Positions 44,801 to 57,049 of a stretch of 64,000 bases of DNA are shown here, piece after piece. How positions within the stretch are numbered: position 1 is the first letter of the stretch; every line of letters begins with the position of its first letter. This DNA comes from Phaeotremella fagi (lineage: Eukaryota; Basidiomycota; Tremellomycetes; Tremellales; Phaeotremellaceae). The translations under genes and the position numbers were made by a program. The stretch is taken from positions 434,001 to 498,000 of the forward strand of contig BCHU01000013.1 of the NCBI GenBank assembly GCA_001599715.1. The letters run 5' to 3'. The notes beneath the pieces are model-generated. The model was not told the origin of the DNA. It ran no database searches and saw nothing but the letters and a program-made list of their open reading frames with translations.

Positions 44801-47800
44801 AATTCGCCATTTCTTTTTGATAACTCTGAGATAGTCTGAATAATCAACCTCTGGATCAGGAATCGGTTCAGCTTCCTTGACCTTCTTCCTCTTGACAATA
44901 GCGACTTTTTGTGTTGATTTTGGTTTCTCCCCGAAATCCTCCATATCATTAGCAGCCTTCATCTTAGCAAACATATCTGTAAGTTTGTGTTGTTGGAATT
45001 TATCTTCTTTAGCTGCAACCCGTTTATAAAGCCAATCAGGATGTCTGATTCTCGGTACTGGATTAGCGACTTTTTGAAGAGCAGCCGGGATAGTGATTAA
45101 TTTTTGAATGACTGAACCAAGTCTTTCAGTGTAATATGCCCAATCAAGGATCGTTCTCAGATCAAAATCGACGAGACTATTATCTTTGAGCCATTTTCGA
45201 AGGAAATGTCGTCTGATGGTGGGTTCAGCATCGAAAATAGCGACGGGGATAGCACGTTCGGTAACAGGAGCTCCGTTGGGTTTAGCGGAAATGATAAATC
45301 GACATGAAAGACCTTTATCCTTGACCATCTGTTCACCTAAGAATTCAGCTAATCTCTTAGCTGTACTGATCGAAGTCGATTTCTGACCACCATACTCGGC
45401 AAGAGTTTTTGACATTGATCGATTTTCGGCGATAAGATCAACCAATTCACTGTCATGTAAACTTGAAGCTTTTGATTGTAGGATATCGAGCCATTGATCA
45501 GCGACTTCAGCTACAGCTGCATAACATTCCTCGGTTGTCGACCCAAGAAGGAATTTATCGAAAATTTGAGATTGGAAAATCTTGATCAATTGAAGTTCAC
45601 CTCTTCGTTTAACTTCGAAACCTTTGAGTTCAGCAAGTGAACCATCAGGATTAAAGACGGCGTAACGTTTCTTGAGTAATTTATCCTCTTCTTTGGAAGA
45701 AGGTAAAATCATAGCTTTGTAAGGACCATCCAATTCGAAGAAGATACTATTCTCTTTCCTGACATCATATAAACCTGAATCTTTATCGACAAGTTCGTGA
45801 TATTGATCATTCGTGAATTGAGCGTGAACGAGATGATTGAGCATCGTACATGGATACGAGATACCGAATTTTTTACCGTTCTTGAGTTTGAAATCGAAAT
45901 TTTCGGGGAAAACTCCTGGAAGCATACACCAGATACCATCAGTGTCGAGTTCGAGAGGTCGACCGATCTGTTCAACTAATTGTCTAGCCATTTGAATGAT
46001 ACTAGCTCCGGTCAAACAGGTGATACCAGCCATTTCCATCGAATACCATCTAGCTCCTTTACGCATGACGTATCCATAGAAGGAGTTTAGAATACATTTA
46101 TGAGCCAATTGAAGCGAATCATATAAGACAATCATCTTTTTAGCTTCGTCAACAGCGGCTACAGCGCCACCTTCATCGAAAGCTTTATCGAGGTTCTTCT
46201 TCCAAGTTTTATGGAGACCTTTGTATTCGTATCGACGATCACGGAAAGCTCGAACTGTGTCAATATAAAATGAATTCTCTCGTTGACAAACGATAGCAGT
46301 CTTGGTGACGACTTTAGTTTCGTGGGTCTTTTTGTAAACCTTCCTAGAATAGTCACCAAGTCGTTTATGAATTAAAGCTGATTTATCGACTTCATTGAGA
46401 TCGACAAATCGTCTACGAGGACCGTTAGGATATTTGGGTGGGAAAAACTCTTGATCTAAAGCGTATCGAACCATGTTGACTTCGTCACGTTTAGCTGGAA
46501 AGTATTCTCCACGCCATGCCCATTCCAGCCTTCTATCACAAGTTTTATCCGGTCGATTGTAGTCACATACTGCACATGCGGCCTCATCTTTTATTGAATC
46601 AGGTTGTAATCGATTGGACAACATGATATTGGGATACATGGCGGCAACATCCAGATGGTAGATTAAAGGTTTGTCGAATCGATTTGGGTTATCTCGCATG
46701 AGAATCAAAGCGTCCGCGATTTGTTGTTTGACTTCGTCATAATTTTCCACATCGTCTATACTGATTTTCCCTTCTTCAACCAAGGAGAATTCCAGGGCAG
46801 CATCTAGGTCGTCCAGAAGCTGATGTCAGCGTAGTTCATGATATGCAATTTACCTGTTGTATAGCCGCAGGTTCGATTTTAAAATGCGTCGCAATATCAC
46901 TTCTAAAAACACCAGCTTCTAAAGCTTCAACGTGACCACCGACATAGGTTTCTGAAGAAAGCAAATGTCCCTCATAGGTAACTCCATGAGGATCTTCATG
47001 TCGATTTGGCATGATGATATGAGCCTGATATGCTTCAACCTAAAAAATCTGTCAGATTGGTCTTTTCTACCACTCACCATTAACAGAGTTTCACATAAAG
47101 TTCCACTTCCCTTCCGTAACACCTCATCCGGATTCAGAGGAATAATGTTACAAAGTGAGAAAACGAAAGGATGAACGTATTTCATATATAGATAATAGGT
47201 TGCGACAGCATCTGAGACGGAGTATTGAGCTAACTTTTGTGGTTGTTCGATAGCGTAAGGAGTCATAAGTTCGGGGTCGAGTTCGATAGGATCGTAACCA
47301 AGTTTTGCCGTAGTGACAGCTTTCAGACCTTGACTTCCTTGAGGTAGATAAGAATCTCGTTTGACCCATCTGGAAATCGTCAGCTACTGGTCAAGGCAAA
47401 TCAAACATACCTAAAACAGTCCATATGAATACACGAACGACTCTTATACTCCATCTCGTTATCTGGTCTAAAACCTATCTCATCGTACATGCTAATTCCA
47501 TGTATTTTGGCACGAGCGTCAACGAATGGAAAATCGAAACTATCACCGTTATATGTAGCGATAACTGTAGGTCTACTTTCTCGAATATGTTCAAACCAAC
47601 GCCGTATAAGAGCCGCTTCATCCTCTTCATTGAAAACCGTAAACTCTCCTTCATACTCTGCTTTAGGTGTGTATTCGAAATCGTCAATATCGTCACTAAC
47701 GATCTCTCTGTTGGTAATTAGATAACCTTGACCATCAATCATGTACGATATCATCATGATTTGATCCGTTTGTTGATCGGGAAATTTCAATGGTTGTTTT

Positions 47801-48945
47801 GAAGTTTCGATATCATAAGCCATGATGACAGGTTCAGCACGCTTGACGAGAGAAGGTATGCGAGCCAGCGATATCGTTCCGGTAACGGAGGTCACAGTGT
47901 ACCAAAGTCCAACACGAACGTCTGAATATCAGTAAAAGTAGAACGATTTTGACGTACCGAGATCAATCGCTACACGAAGATAATATGCGATATCGTGTTC
48001 ACGAATATCGATGATACACTCTGACGGTTCCCTATCTCTTCTTTTCTTGACATCTTCCTCTGCACCCCAAGCCTTCTCCAAATCTCCATCCTCATTCATA
48101 CCTCCACTAGTTCCTTGAGCATTAACCACATCGGCATAAGCGTCGACAGCGGTAAATTTTGCAGAATTCGAAAGAGCCAAAGGCATGATTTCACGTTTGA
48201 CAGCTTGTAAATCGGCGGTGTTATGGAAAAGAAGTTTCAATAGCATCGGTGGTGCAGATAATAGATGATTCGGCTATATTTGGTATTAGCGAACATGATA
48301 TTTTTTTCGTTGAACAAAGGTTAGAAATCGACTGACCAGTGCAAGATCCCATTTCTTCTCTCGTTGAACTCGAACGACCAATCCCTCAAACCTCTTTAAT
48401 AACCATTCCTCAACGATAGTTTCCGTTCCACTCTGTATCGAAATCAGGGTGACGATCATTCACAGTAGAGAGGAGACTTACTCGACAAGCAACGAAGAAA
48501 TATGGTTCATAAGGAACAGTAGCTTTGAACATTCCACCATCATCCTGAATGAAATAGAAGTCAACAGCAGCCAGCCCAGTAGGATGTGAAGAGTTCTGTA
48601 TCAAAGTCTGAAGAATGGTGTCAGTATGAACAACCACATGTCCCAACTCACTTGATGCATATTAACCAACCAACCAACTTTACTACCCCCACCAACTAAA
48701 CCACTTTCGAAACGTCCGAACCCCAAGCGCTCATCAATGTCATCCCATACCCTAACCTCCTCAAAACGTTCCTGCAAAGCAGTCCCATCATCATCCCTCT
48801 TAATCGCTGGTCGATCGTTACGTGGTCCTAATCCACTATCCCCATTCCTGGTGTATCCTCCTCTTCCAGCACCTCCTCCTCGGAAATTGGATTTTTTACC
48901 GGTGAATCTGGTGTTGGAACCACCTCCTCTTCCCCTGTATGACAT
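41811..48945 (-). CDS. POL2: DNA polymerase epsilon catalytic subunit (Pol2)
   Basis: Pol epsilon is the leading-strand replicase. The start is [19 protein letters not shown]. The proofreading exonuclease has Exo I in [18 protein letters not shown], Exo II in [19 protein letters not shown] and Exo III in [20 protein letters not shown]. The polymerase motifs are [20 protein letters not shown] (motif A), [20 protein letters not shown] (motif B) and [16 protein letters not shown] (motif C, DTD). The long non-catalytic second half follows, with a zinc-binding C-terminus holding [16 protein letters not shown], the [10 protein letters not shown] cysteine, and [20 protein letters not shown]. The end reads [20 protein letters not shown]. 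About 2,240 residues, the usual size. All key exonuclease and polymerase acidic residues are present. One uninterrupted exon (about 42161-46840) encodes over 1,540 residues, while the N-terminal part has several introns. Confidence 0.97.
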
Positions 48946-49383
48946 TTTTCGGATGATGTCTTACTTGTTGAAGGGGGTATGAGTTGTTTTAGTTTGGTAA
49001 AATGTGAATGGAAATTGACTTTATTTCTTTGATTTGATGAACATTAGAAACGCGAAGACAAACGCGTCGACGAAATGGAGATGAGGTAGATCTCCGTGTT
49101 CAGGTTGAATGTGGCAGCATGGTATGCAAGAGGTCAAGGCAATGGTAACATGAATGTAAATGAAATGTATCTGATATGAATTGATACTCTATCAAGCAAA
49201 CTAATGAGTCGATGCAATGAAGAGTCGAAGAATCACTAACGAAAAAGAAGTACCAAATAAAAAACGAAAGAAAGATTGAACAACCGGGGTATAATTACAA
49301 CATAGTATATTGATTACAACGAGATACAGTATCAAAGTGAACCAGCACGATTGAAAATGACTACCGAGACCAAATCCATATCG
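48946..49383. promoter_or_regulatory. POL2 promoter region and 3' flank of the next gene
   Basis: This 438-bp stretch is upstream of POL2 (-) and downstream of the Ser-rich orphan (-). It contains an MCB pair about 105-122 bp before the POL2 start codon. No ORF of interest. Confidence 0.55.
49050..49067. promoter_or_regulatory. MCB pair upstream of POL2
   Basis: ACGCGA (49050-49055) and the perfect palindrome ACGCGT (49062-49067) lie 12 bp apart, start to start, roughly one helical turn. They are just over 100 bp upstream of the POL2 start. This arrangement is typical of MBF-regulated replication genes in yeasts. Inferred from sequence only. Confidence 0.6.
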
Positions 49384-51292
49384 TTAAGACAGAGGTTTAG
49401 GTTCGAAAGGTGATCTCAATTCTAGAGAATGTGAAATACCTGCCAAACCCAAAGAACCAGGTTTAGGAACTAACACCGAAAGACCTGGTCCAGGTTTGAA
49501 ACGTGATTTCGAATTCGACAAAGGTTTCAATCGTTTGTTCTCACGTCCTGAAGGATGGATCGACGTGAATCCCAATCCACCATTGTGATGACTGCTACCA
49601 CTACCGTTAAGTAATAGGGTTGAAGAATCCGATAAAGATCTCGAGAGGATGATTGGTTTGATTGATCTTTTCACTCCGGTTCCCTTTTTACTGGGATTGT
49701 TGGTCGAGGGTGAAGGGAAGATTAACGGTGATGGACCGGTGATTGATAGAGCAGCGAAAGCTGGTGTTGGTGAATCTGAAGACATGAGTCTAGGTGTCGA
49801 ATCGATTTTATTGATTCTAGATCGAGAAGGTGAATCTACTGTGAGAGTAATTGAGGGTGTTCTGGTACCAGCGTTAGGTGTCGTTTGATTAGATTCAGTT
49901 GAAGTGATAGAAGAGTCACTACCATTTTTTATCATTGTCAATGACGTCGGGAAAGTTTGGTTCAACGGTGTATAAGGTTCCATTTCCATGTCAGGTTCAA
50001 ATTCGTTCGTTTCACTGATTGACGATGAAATGGATGATGAAGGTGATGAAGCGAATGTTGAAAGTGGTGAACTGACACTACGAAGCATTCCTGGACGAAC
50101 ATCGATCGGAGAGGTTGTCATTACGACTTCATCTTCGTCCATGACTGCGTCGTCTTCAATGACAGCTTTCATACTGAACTCATTAGCGAAATCTTCGCTA
50201 GTGAAAGAACGGCCTCTTTGCAACAGAGACGCAGGTCTTGGTAGAGAGTTTCCTGGTGTTGTGAATGGGAATGAATTTTTACGACCAGTGGATGTAGGTG
50301 CGAAATTGAAAGTGAACGCGAGGGCTGAAAGCTTATTTAACTGCATGTCCATGTCGAATGTGAGATCAGTACTCACGAGATGAAAGTCCATCACCAGACG
50401 TCAAAACAGATTGAGAATCTCTAGCAGTATCTTGAAGGGTAGAGGACAATCTAGATTCGACAGTTAACGAAAATTCCATTCATGACCAAAACAAAAGACC
50501 CACCTCAAAGCTTCAGAAAACCCAGAACCCTCACCCAAAGTATCCATAGAATGCTGTTGACGATTCATAGCAGTCCCACCTAAAACCTCCATTCTAGGTC
50601 TAGAAGATCTCATCTCAACAGCAACAGGTGGAATGTTGATTGGAATAATATCAGAGATTTTACGTCGATGACCACCGGTAGCTTCCATTGATTCTTTACG
50701 GGCAATGTTGAAAACTTTTCGACGTGTTGAGGACCAATTGTGATTCCATTTTTGGGGGGCCGTGGCAGATTGAACGATTTGAGTGGTTATCTCATCGATA
50801 GCTCCGGGGGGTGGTAATGTTCCTGGTGGGAATGTGGATCGAAGTGGACGTGGTGGGTGCATGAGATACTGAGGGTTATATATGAGCTTATGCAAAGTAA
50901 GGTAGTGACACTTGTAGACTTACACTTTGAACCAAACCTTCCTCATCTTCGGTCCAAGGGCGTTCTTCGTCGACGACGACATTTTCTGATAATTCTTTCC
51001 CCTTGATAGAAGAGAATGCATCGAAAGAACCAATACTGAAGCAAGGTGTATCAGGCGTCATGGCCATTGGGAACTAATCTCGTGATCAGCATCTAATACA
51101 CGACCACACACAATCAACATACCTCGGCAACGGTCACTGGAGTAAAAGGAATGGGTGTGTGTACGTCCTCACGTAATGAAGTTCCTCCATTCCTAGAATA
51201 TGAAAATCAATAAATGATTGATAATGATCACGAGAGACTTACGAGTAAGACATTGGTAGACTCAAAGCAGGTAGATTAGCTGGTCGACGCAT
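49384..51292 (-). CDS. Serine-rich hypothetical protein
   Basis: I do not recognise the family. The start is MRRPANLPALSLPMSYS. Short exons follow: RNGGTSLREDVHTPIPFTPV, FPMAMTPDTPCFSIGSFDAF and EERPWTEDEEGLVQS. Then come QYLMHPPRPLRSTFPPGTLP, WNHNWSSTRRKVFNIARKES, LSSTLQDTARDSQSVLTSG and a long exon starting PLAFTFNFAPTSTGRKNSF. The rest is Ser/Pro/Thr-rich with many S/T-P sites (TPGNS, TSPID, SPSR, DSPTPAF) and basic patches (GVKRSIKPI, ENKRLKP) that could serve nuclear localisation. It ends ELRSPFEPKPLS. At least six exons, about 530 residues, mostly disordered. The many S/T-P sites and the G1/S-type elements upstream would fit a CDK-regulated nuclear factor, but this is a guess. Confidence 0.7.
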
Positions 51293-51927
51293 ATTGAGTT
51301 AAACCTGTGTTGAGGTTTGAGTATGAATAAAGAGAATCGTCAACGACCTGCGTCGATATATACAGTAACCTAAATATAAACAAAGAAAATAAAAGTGTGT
51401 TGTTGACCTCGATTTAGATATCAAAATGGCTGGAGTTGTTGTTTCAAGTATCAATACGATGTTCTTTTATGAGATACTGAATGTAGCGACAATCGAGGGG
51501 ATTTAGAAATCGACCAAGCGGGTTTTTAATAAGTGACACTCTTGATTGTTGATATTCTAGGGGAACGAATGTTTGATACGATAGGAAGGCTGGTGTTGAC
51601 TAGATGATTTGTAAATATGATAGATGAGAAAGAAAGAGTTTATGGTATTGACTTTCGAAAGACCCGTGTTACTGTTATAGAAATCGAACTGGAACCAGAG
51701 TCGTATGTATTGGGGTTGAAGGAGTATCTATTACCACTCCACTGGAGCGACCTAAACCAAAAAAATCAAAGCGAAAAGTTTAAACTGAATAAAGTACAGT
51801 TTATGTGAGAAAATCGTATCGTCGGTCTGTTGTTGTCTTGCGGTGTCGTGTCGTGTCGTTCGTTATATAATATTATATCTTTAGTCGTAGAACGTCGTAC
51901 AAAGTCGCCCAGCGAAATCTAGATAAG

Positions 51928-51935
51928 ACGCGAAA
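51928..51935. promoter_or_regulatory. SCB/MCB-like element ACGCGAAA
   Basis: ACGCGAAA resembles the Swi4/6 cell-cycle box (CRCGAAA) overlapping an MCB core. It lies about 640 bp upstream of the Ser-rich gene's start. Single occurrence, so weak evidence. Confidence 0.3.
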
Positions 51936-52658
51936 CAATAGTTCTTTTTGTTCTTGTTCTGTTGTATTCGGTTTTCCTTTTAATTAAATGGAAAGAAGTA
52001 CGAAATTGATTTTATGAGATAAGCTGTTGTGTGTCTTATTATTCTTCAGGTGAAAAAAGAAATCACAAGATCTTTAGTCGTGTTCTAGATAAGAAATGAA
52101 CAATAGAAGAAAGACCAGAAATTAATTAATACAATGAAAAAAAGAAAAAATAGACAATAATAGAAAAAAAAGTGAAGGAACGTAGAGAATCAAGGATTGG
52201 CTCGCTGTTGCTGAGAGATGAGAGTGATTAAAGTTAACGGTAACTGGTAACTATACGTTGTTCTCTGTCACCCAGACCAATTCAGTTTCTGTATCATCTT
52301 TGAATGACTACTTTAGTACCTTGGGCCTTCCCCTTCAATACCATTAATCTATAAGTCAAGTACAACCCAGAGAGAGTCTCGGAAGAACATCCAGATATCC
52401 CATACCATCTTTCACTTTGCTTTCCGTAGATCAAAGTTTACGTTTACGTTCAAGTTCCTTACTGCTTCCCTCTGATCATCTAAGCTTTCCCTTCTTGCCA
52501 GGTACTCTATCAATACTATCTCTCTCTGCTTTCACTTCCTTCTCTCCTCTACTTGACCGAACTTACCTCAAAAAAGGTAATGTGATTCCAAGAGGAGTAA
52601 CAAGATTTGGCGTTTTTTAATTGAATCGCGATATTAGGTTTTCAGGGTATAAAGAAAA

Positions 52659-52664
52659 ACGCGT
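52659..52664. promoter_or_regulatory. MCB-type ACGCGT next to TCGCGT
   Basis: ACGCGT followed at once by CGCGTC gives a dense CGCG cluster. It lies about 1.37 kb upstream of the Ser-rich gene and downstream of the secreted gene. It could belong to a distal promoter of the former. Confidence 0.3.
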
Positions 52665-52929
52665 CGCGTCGATCATCCTATTCCAGTGGCCAGTGGCTGT
52701 CTTGTAGAAAACCATTGTAAAATGCATAACGACTAGCGAATATACGTTGGGGATTACAATGCAGTATCGGTATGTACTAATAATACTCTACCGAAAAGAA
52801 AACGAAACTATCACTAAGCACTACTCCCTCCTACCAACCAGGTCCTACACCATGCATCGAATTATCATGTATCATAAATGTCACTCTGATCTCTCCCTGA
52901 CTCTCTCTTTCTCTTTCGGATGAATGGAT

Positions 52930-55346
52930 TTATTTAACGGTAACGTATGAACATACGTTCTGCAGTACACGATCAGTGAATGACTTTGAGAGTAACAAGT
53001 CAAAATGAAGTAAAGATGGTGGTACTGACCTCAGCACCTCTTTGAGCGATTGGCATGACGGCAGATCTAGAGTGGCATTTATCAGTCACTGCCATGAATC
53101 TATAGAGAAGTGACTTACTGATGATTAGAAGCAGCTACAAAGAATCATTTTCACGTCAGTAAAATACTCCAAGAGTTGTGGTGAGTGACCCGAACTTACA
53201 CATGATCGTACAGATTCTAAGATATACGAATTAGTCTCCTTACTCTAAATATATGAAATCACAAACACTTACCGATAAACACCAGCGGTTACACCACCAG
53301 TAACGACAGCCGTCGAAACACCTTGAGCATCTTCAAACGAATCAGTAGGAGTTTCAAATCTCTTGCAAGAACCTTGAGAGAAACTCACTGGCTTCAGCAT
53401 CGATACCCTTGAAGAAAGCGAAGACACTTGGGTTAGGTGGTGTAGCATCGGTCAAACTCTTGATAGCTTGCATGACGACGTGGACTGTTGGAGGGGCATT
53501 TGGTCAAATTCGGTTATCAAGTTGATTGTGGGTCGAGATTCTCACCATGACCAATGACGTTACTATTTTAGAGAATCACAATATCAACATGAAATCTGTG
53601 TTTTACAATATGAATCAACTTACCCAGTTTTAGGATTGATTTGTTGAGGAGCAGCGTAATAATCGGCTTTAGCATCTGTGAAAGAACCTACACAGACCAA
53701 GTTAGACTTCTGTCAACGATTGCAAATCGGAGTAAGATGGAAATGTACCAGTATCAAGGTTTACTGAATTAACTTCGATATTGAAAGTTGTACTAGCTGG
53801 GATAGTACCGAAGTTTGGCTATCAAAGACAATATTTATCAGTTGAAATATCAAAATGAATGATGAAAGAAAATCGTACTGGATTGGCGATAGCACAAGAG
53901 ATCAAATTGTTACTAGATGGAATATCACCCATAACGATTGGACTGAACAGATAAATGATGTCAACAAGATGGTTCACTCATAAAATTAAACACAAACTTA
54001 CTTGCAACTACCGGCAGTGTTTTGAAGACCATTAGTGATAGTTTTACCTTGACAGAAACCGATGAAATCGTTGTTGGAAGTTGCACTAGCAGCTTGAAGG
54101 ATGGAAGCGTTGGCGTTGGCTTGAGTGTTTTGAACCAAACTCTGATCGAGAGCTGATCAACATCATTCATCAGTATCAGATCATTTCTCACGTTGTCAGA
54201 GATGACTTACTGAGACTACCGTCGGAGACTAGAACTGGGACTGGTGGTCCAGCAGTACCGAGAGCAGCGGCAGCAGCGGCAGCGGCAGCAGCAGCAGCAT
54301 TAGCTCCAGCTGAACAGATCGTCGGTCACTATTTTCCTTTGATTTCAGCTTCAAAGATGACTTACTAGCTCCAGTAGTAGCTGTTGCATTACCAGCAGTA
54401 CCGGCGGCAGCAGCGGCTGCAGCTGCAGAACTCGAGGCGGCGGCGGCTGCAGCTGCAGCAGCTAAAATACAACATTAGCTCTGTCACATAACAGAGAATT
54501 TCAGATCAACCTACCGGCTCCACCCTTTCCACCTTTACCACCTTTAGTATTTGTCGTTGTCGCTGTAGTGCTGCCAGCGGTACCTGCACCAGCGGCAGCA
54601 GCAGCAGTAGATGATTGAGCGGCAGCAGCGGCAGCGGCAGCTGAAGATTGAGCGGCGGCTGCAGAAGCAGCAGCTAAAATTTGAATCAGTCACAGTAAAT
54701 TCTAAGCTTGTCAAATTAACTTACCACCACCACCACCGGCACCACCACCAAACCCACCGAATCCTCCGAATCCACCTTTGCCACCACCGCCACCGGCAAC
54801 GGCGACATTGGTAAGACCGGAAGAAGCTGCAGCTGAAGCAGCAGCGGCGGCAGTTGTTGTAGTACCAACGTCACAAGCTGGTAATGCTGTAGCTGTGTCG
54901 ACCGTGGTGTTGGCAGCAGCGGTCGTTACGTTGGCAGCGGTTGTTGTATCGGCAGCGGTTGTGACGTTAGCAGCTGTTGTTGTCTATGATTGCATTAGTC
55001 TCCATTTAGAACATGTTTAACGATTGTTGTGTATTGAACTTACGGAATTAGCTCCAATTGCACCAGCTGCAGCTGCAGCCCCAGCCCCGGCAGCGGCTCC
55101 AGCACCAGCAGCACCAGCAGCGCCTTTACCGCCAGCAGCTCCTTTACCACCTTTGAATTTACCGAAATTGAATTTACGAGCGACTTCATAAGTCTCTCTT
55201 TCTGACTATGTAAGGTTTATAGGGTTAGTGTATGTAGTTGAGATTGAAATTAAAAATTAAATCCTTTGACTTACATGAACAGCTCTTGCTGCGATTAATT
55301 CAGTAGTCGTCAAGAGAGACGCTAAGATGAGTGGCGAGAATTTCAT
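52930..55346 (-). CDS. Secreted protein with Ala/Gly-rich stalk and conserved fungal C-terminal domain
   Basis: A signal peptide opens the protein: MKFSPLILASLLTTTELIAA, then RAVH and, after an intron, ERETYEVARKFNFGKFKGGK. A very long Ala/Gly/Ser/Thr region follows (VTAAANVTAAANTT, GGFGGFGGFGGGAGG, poly-Ala blocks with QSS/SSS). The C-terminal domain is spread over many small exons: NNDFIGFCQGKTITNGLQNT, SPIVMGDIPSSNNLISCAI, PNFGTIPASTTFNIEVNSVN, DAKADYYAAPQQINPKTG and VIGHVHVVMQAIKSL. It continues with FAFFKGIDAEA, ASNHQSAVMPIAQRGAE and NVCSYVTVK. The phrases 'FCxGKT(L/I)TNGLQ', 'MGDIP', 'YYAAPQQ', 'GHVHV' and 'NHQ..(L/V)MP.AQRG' mark a widespread family of fungal secreted proteins of unknown function. 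Around 12 introns. The Ala-rich stalk may span the wall or be O-glycosylated (inference). Confidence 0.83.
54230..55170. repeat. Ala/Gly-encoding low-complexity region
   Basis: GCN/GGN codon runs, read on the minus strand, encode the Ala- and Gly-rich stalk of the secreted protein. Codons are mixed (GCA, GCT, GCC) rather than a pure trinucleotide repeat, which suggests age or selection on protein composition. Two exons inside it are symmetrical phase-1 modules. Confidence 0.85.
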
Positions 55347-57049
55347 TTTTGAGGTAAGGTTTACGAGGGAAAAGGTTCGATTTTGCTGTTGCTTGATATA
55401 CCGATACTGAATGAATGATATGGGAATTCCAACAAACCAGTTGTAAGAATCAGACTATTAAGTGGGAGAAAGGGATCATGTCAGTATTCTATTAATCATC
55501 CTAACGACTAGAACTCACAAAATCCGTCAAGGAGAATGTACAGTCACCTGGACCGAAGTACGAAGAAAGTTAGAAAGGAGAAAGAGGGAGTTTGGAGAAG
55601 TATAAGAGTAATCGAAAGAGATTTGAGAGTGAGGAAAGAACAATACCAAAACGGTGTGATGAGGGTTATTATATATCACTCTAGAGAATCTATTATTGGA
55701 ATCGTTAGACGTTGCCGTGTAAGTTGTTGTTGGACACCGCCATTTAAGTGCACGTAACCATGGTTATAGACTATACATGGGATCCTGGTAACCTAATTAC
55801 CTCAGGGGTTAAAAAATTGAATAAGAAGGGTGTTATTTTCGTCGAGTGGGAAACCAAAGAAACGGCGGTCGTTATGGTCTTTTCGTTGCATGGTGACCGT
55901 CACTTGGTACGTCGTCAAGTCTCACTGTTTTGTTGGATTTTCAATGAGTTTTATCCTTTGATTTGAGGGTTTAATGATGACTGTATGTGTCGTTCAAAGT
56001 ATTACTTAGAGATGAGATTGGTTTGGTTTCAAGGACAGTTGGATACACTCGAAGTGCAACAAATAGTTACAAGTAGACCGTGTTCGCTATTTACATTTTA
56101 TGTCGGTGCCACTAACCGGTTATATCGGAATCAGTAACAATTTTATATTCGAGCCAGTAACTTATCACTGGTATTCCTTTGTCCAGCACAGCTAAAAGGA
56201 TACAAACAGATTCTCAAAATCAACGTTACCAATAAAGGTAAAAGTATCTCAGATCCATTTCAAAAGATGTAAAATGACCTGTTGAAATGGAGATGACTCC
56301 GATAGTCATCGGTCAATTTGTTTCAGGTCTTACGCCATTAGTTTAAAGTGGCGCCACAAATCAAGCCAAAGGAGGTATCGCTTAGCACTACTTAGATTCC
56401 TTTGACCCAAACTAAAGACAAGATTACCGACAGCTTATCTCTCTAGAGGTGGGGTGTGAACCACGGTGAATGAAAACAGAGAATCTATGAGTACCCATAC
56501 AAATACCTACTGTACTCACACACAACCTAAAAGAAACGTTTATTCCCAGGTAGGGTAAACCATCAGTTAATTGATTGATTTGATGTGATGTGTCAAAGGA
56601 GGTGGGGTCTCGTTCTCCGAAACGAGGTGCGATGAAAAAGTTAGAGCGTACTAACGTCAAAATATGCTACCGAGATAGGAGGGTAGACGGAGGTACACGC
56701 AGTTATACAATGAGAGACATACCTACAGCTGCTCTCAAGACGACGAGCCAAAGCGATAGAAGGTTCTTCGTCCGAGAAGCAATCACCATTTCCCACTCAA
56801 TCAACACGATCAATCCATCAAATTAGTTCAATCCATCAAACATTTTCAAAGGGTACTTAGGATCAAAAACAACATCAAAGCTTGGTTTGTCACCACACTG
56901 CACCACGGCACAACACAGTGAGGGCGTTGATTGCTTCTCGCTTGCATTTAAGGGATTATTGTTTTATACCTACACCACAATACTTCCTTCGTCAACGTCC
57001 CACCAAATTACCATTATACATAAAGCAAGATACGACTCCTCACTCAAAA
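55347..57049. other. Long divergent intergenic region
   Basis: About 1.7 kb between the secreted protein gene (-) and the next gene (+). Small ORFs at 55536-55966 and 56590-56826 (+) have no family signature and no splice-compatible continuation. No repeat or RNA gene recognised. The last 200 bp are probably the 5' leader of the downstream gene. Confidence 0.4.

Larger units (their letters stand above)
51293..52929. other. Long upstream region of the Ser-rich gene
   Basis: About 1.6 kb between the start of the Ser-rich gene (-) and the stop of the secreted Ala-rich gene (-). It is A/T-rich with homopolymer runs. A short GTCGT-rich stretch (TCGTGTCGTGTCGTTCG) lies near 51843-51862. CT-rich patches occur near 52400-52570 and 52885-52920. 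ORFs at 51617 and 52417 have no family signature. It may be a long 5' leader or an extended promoter. Confidence 0.45.

Noticed and set aside
42712..47725. Many shorter ORFs on both strands across POL2
   Set aside because: They are shadows of the long conserved polymerase frame; none has a recognisable domain.
55536..55966. Two plus-strand ORFs in the 1.7-kb spacer
   Set aside because: Compositionally biased, no domain and no convincing splice junction linking them.
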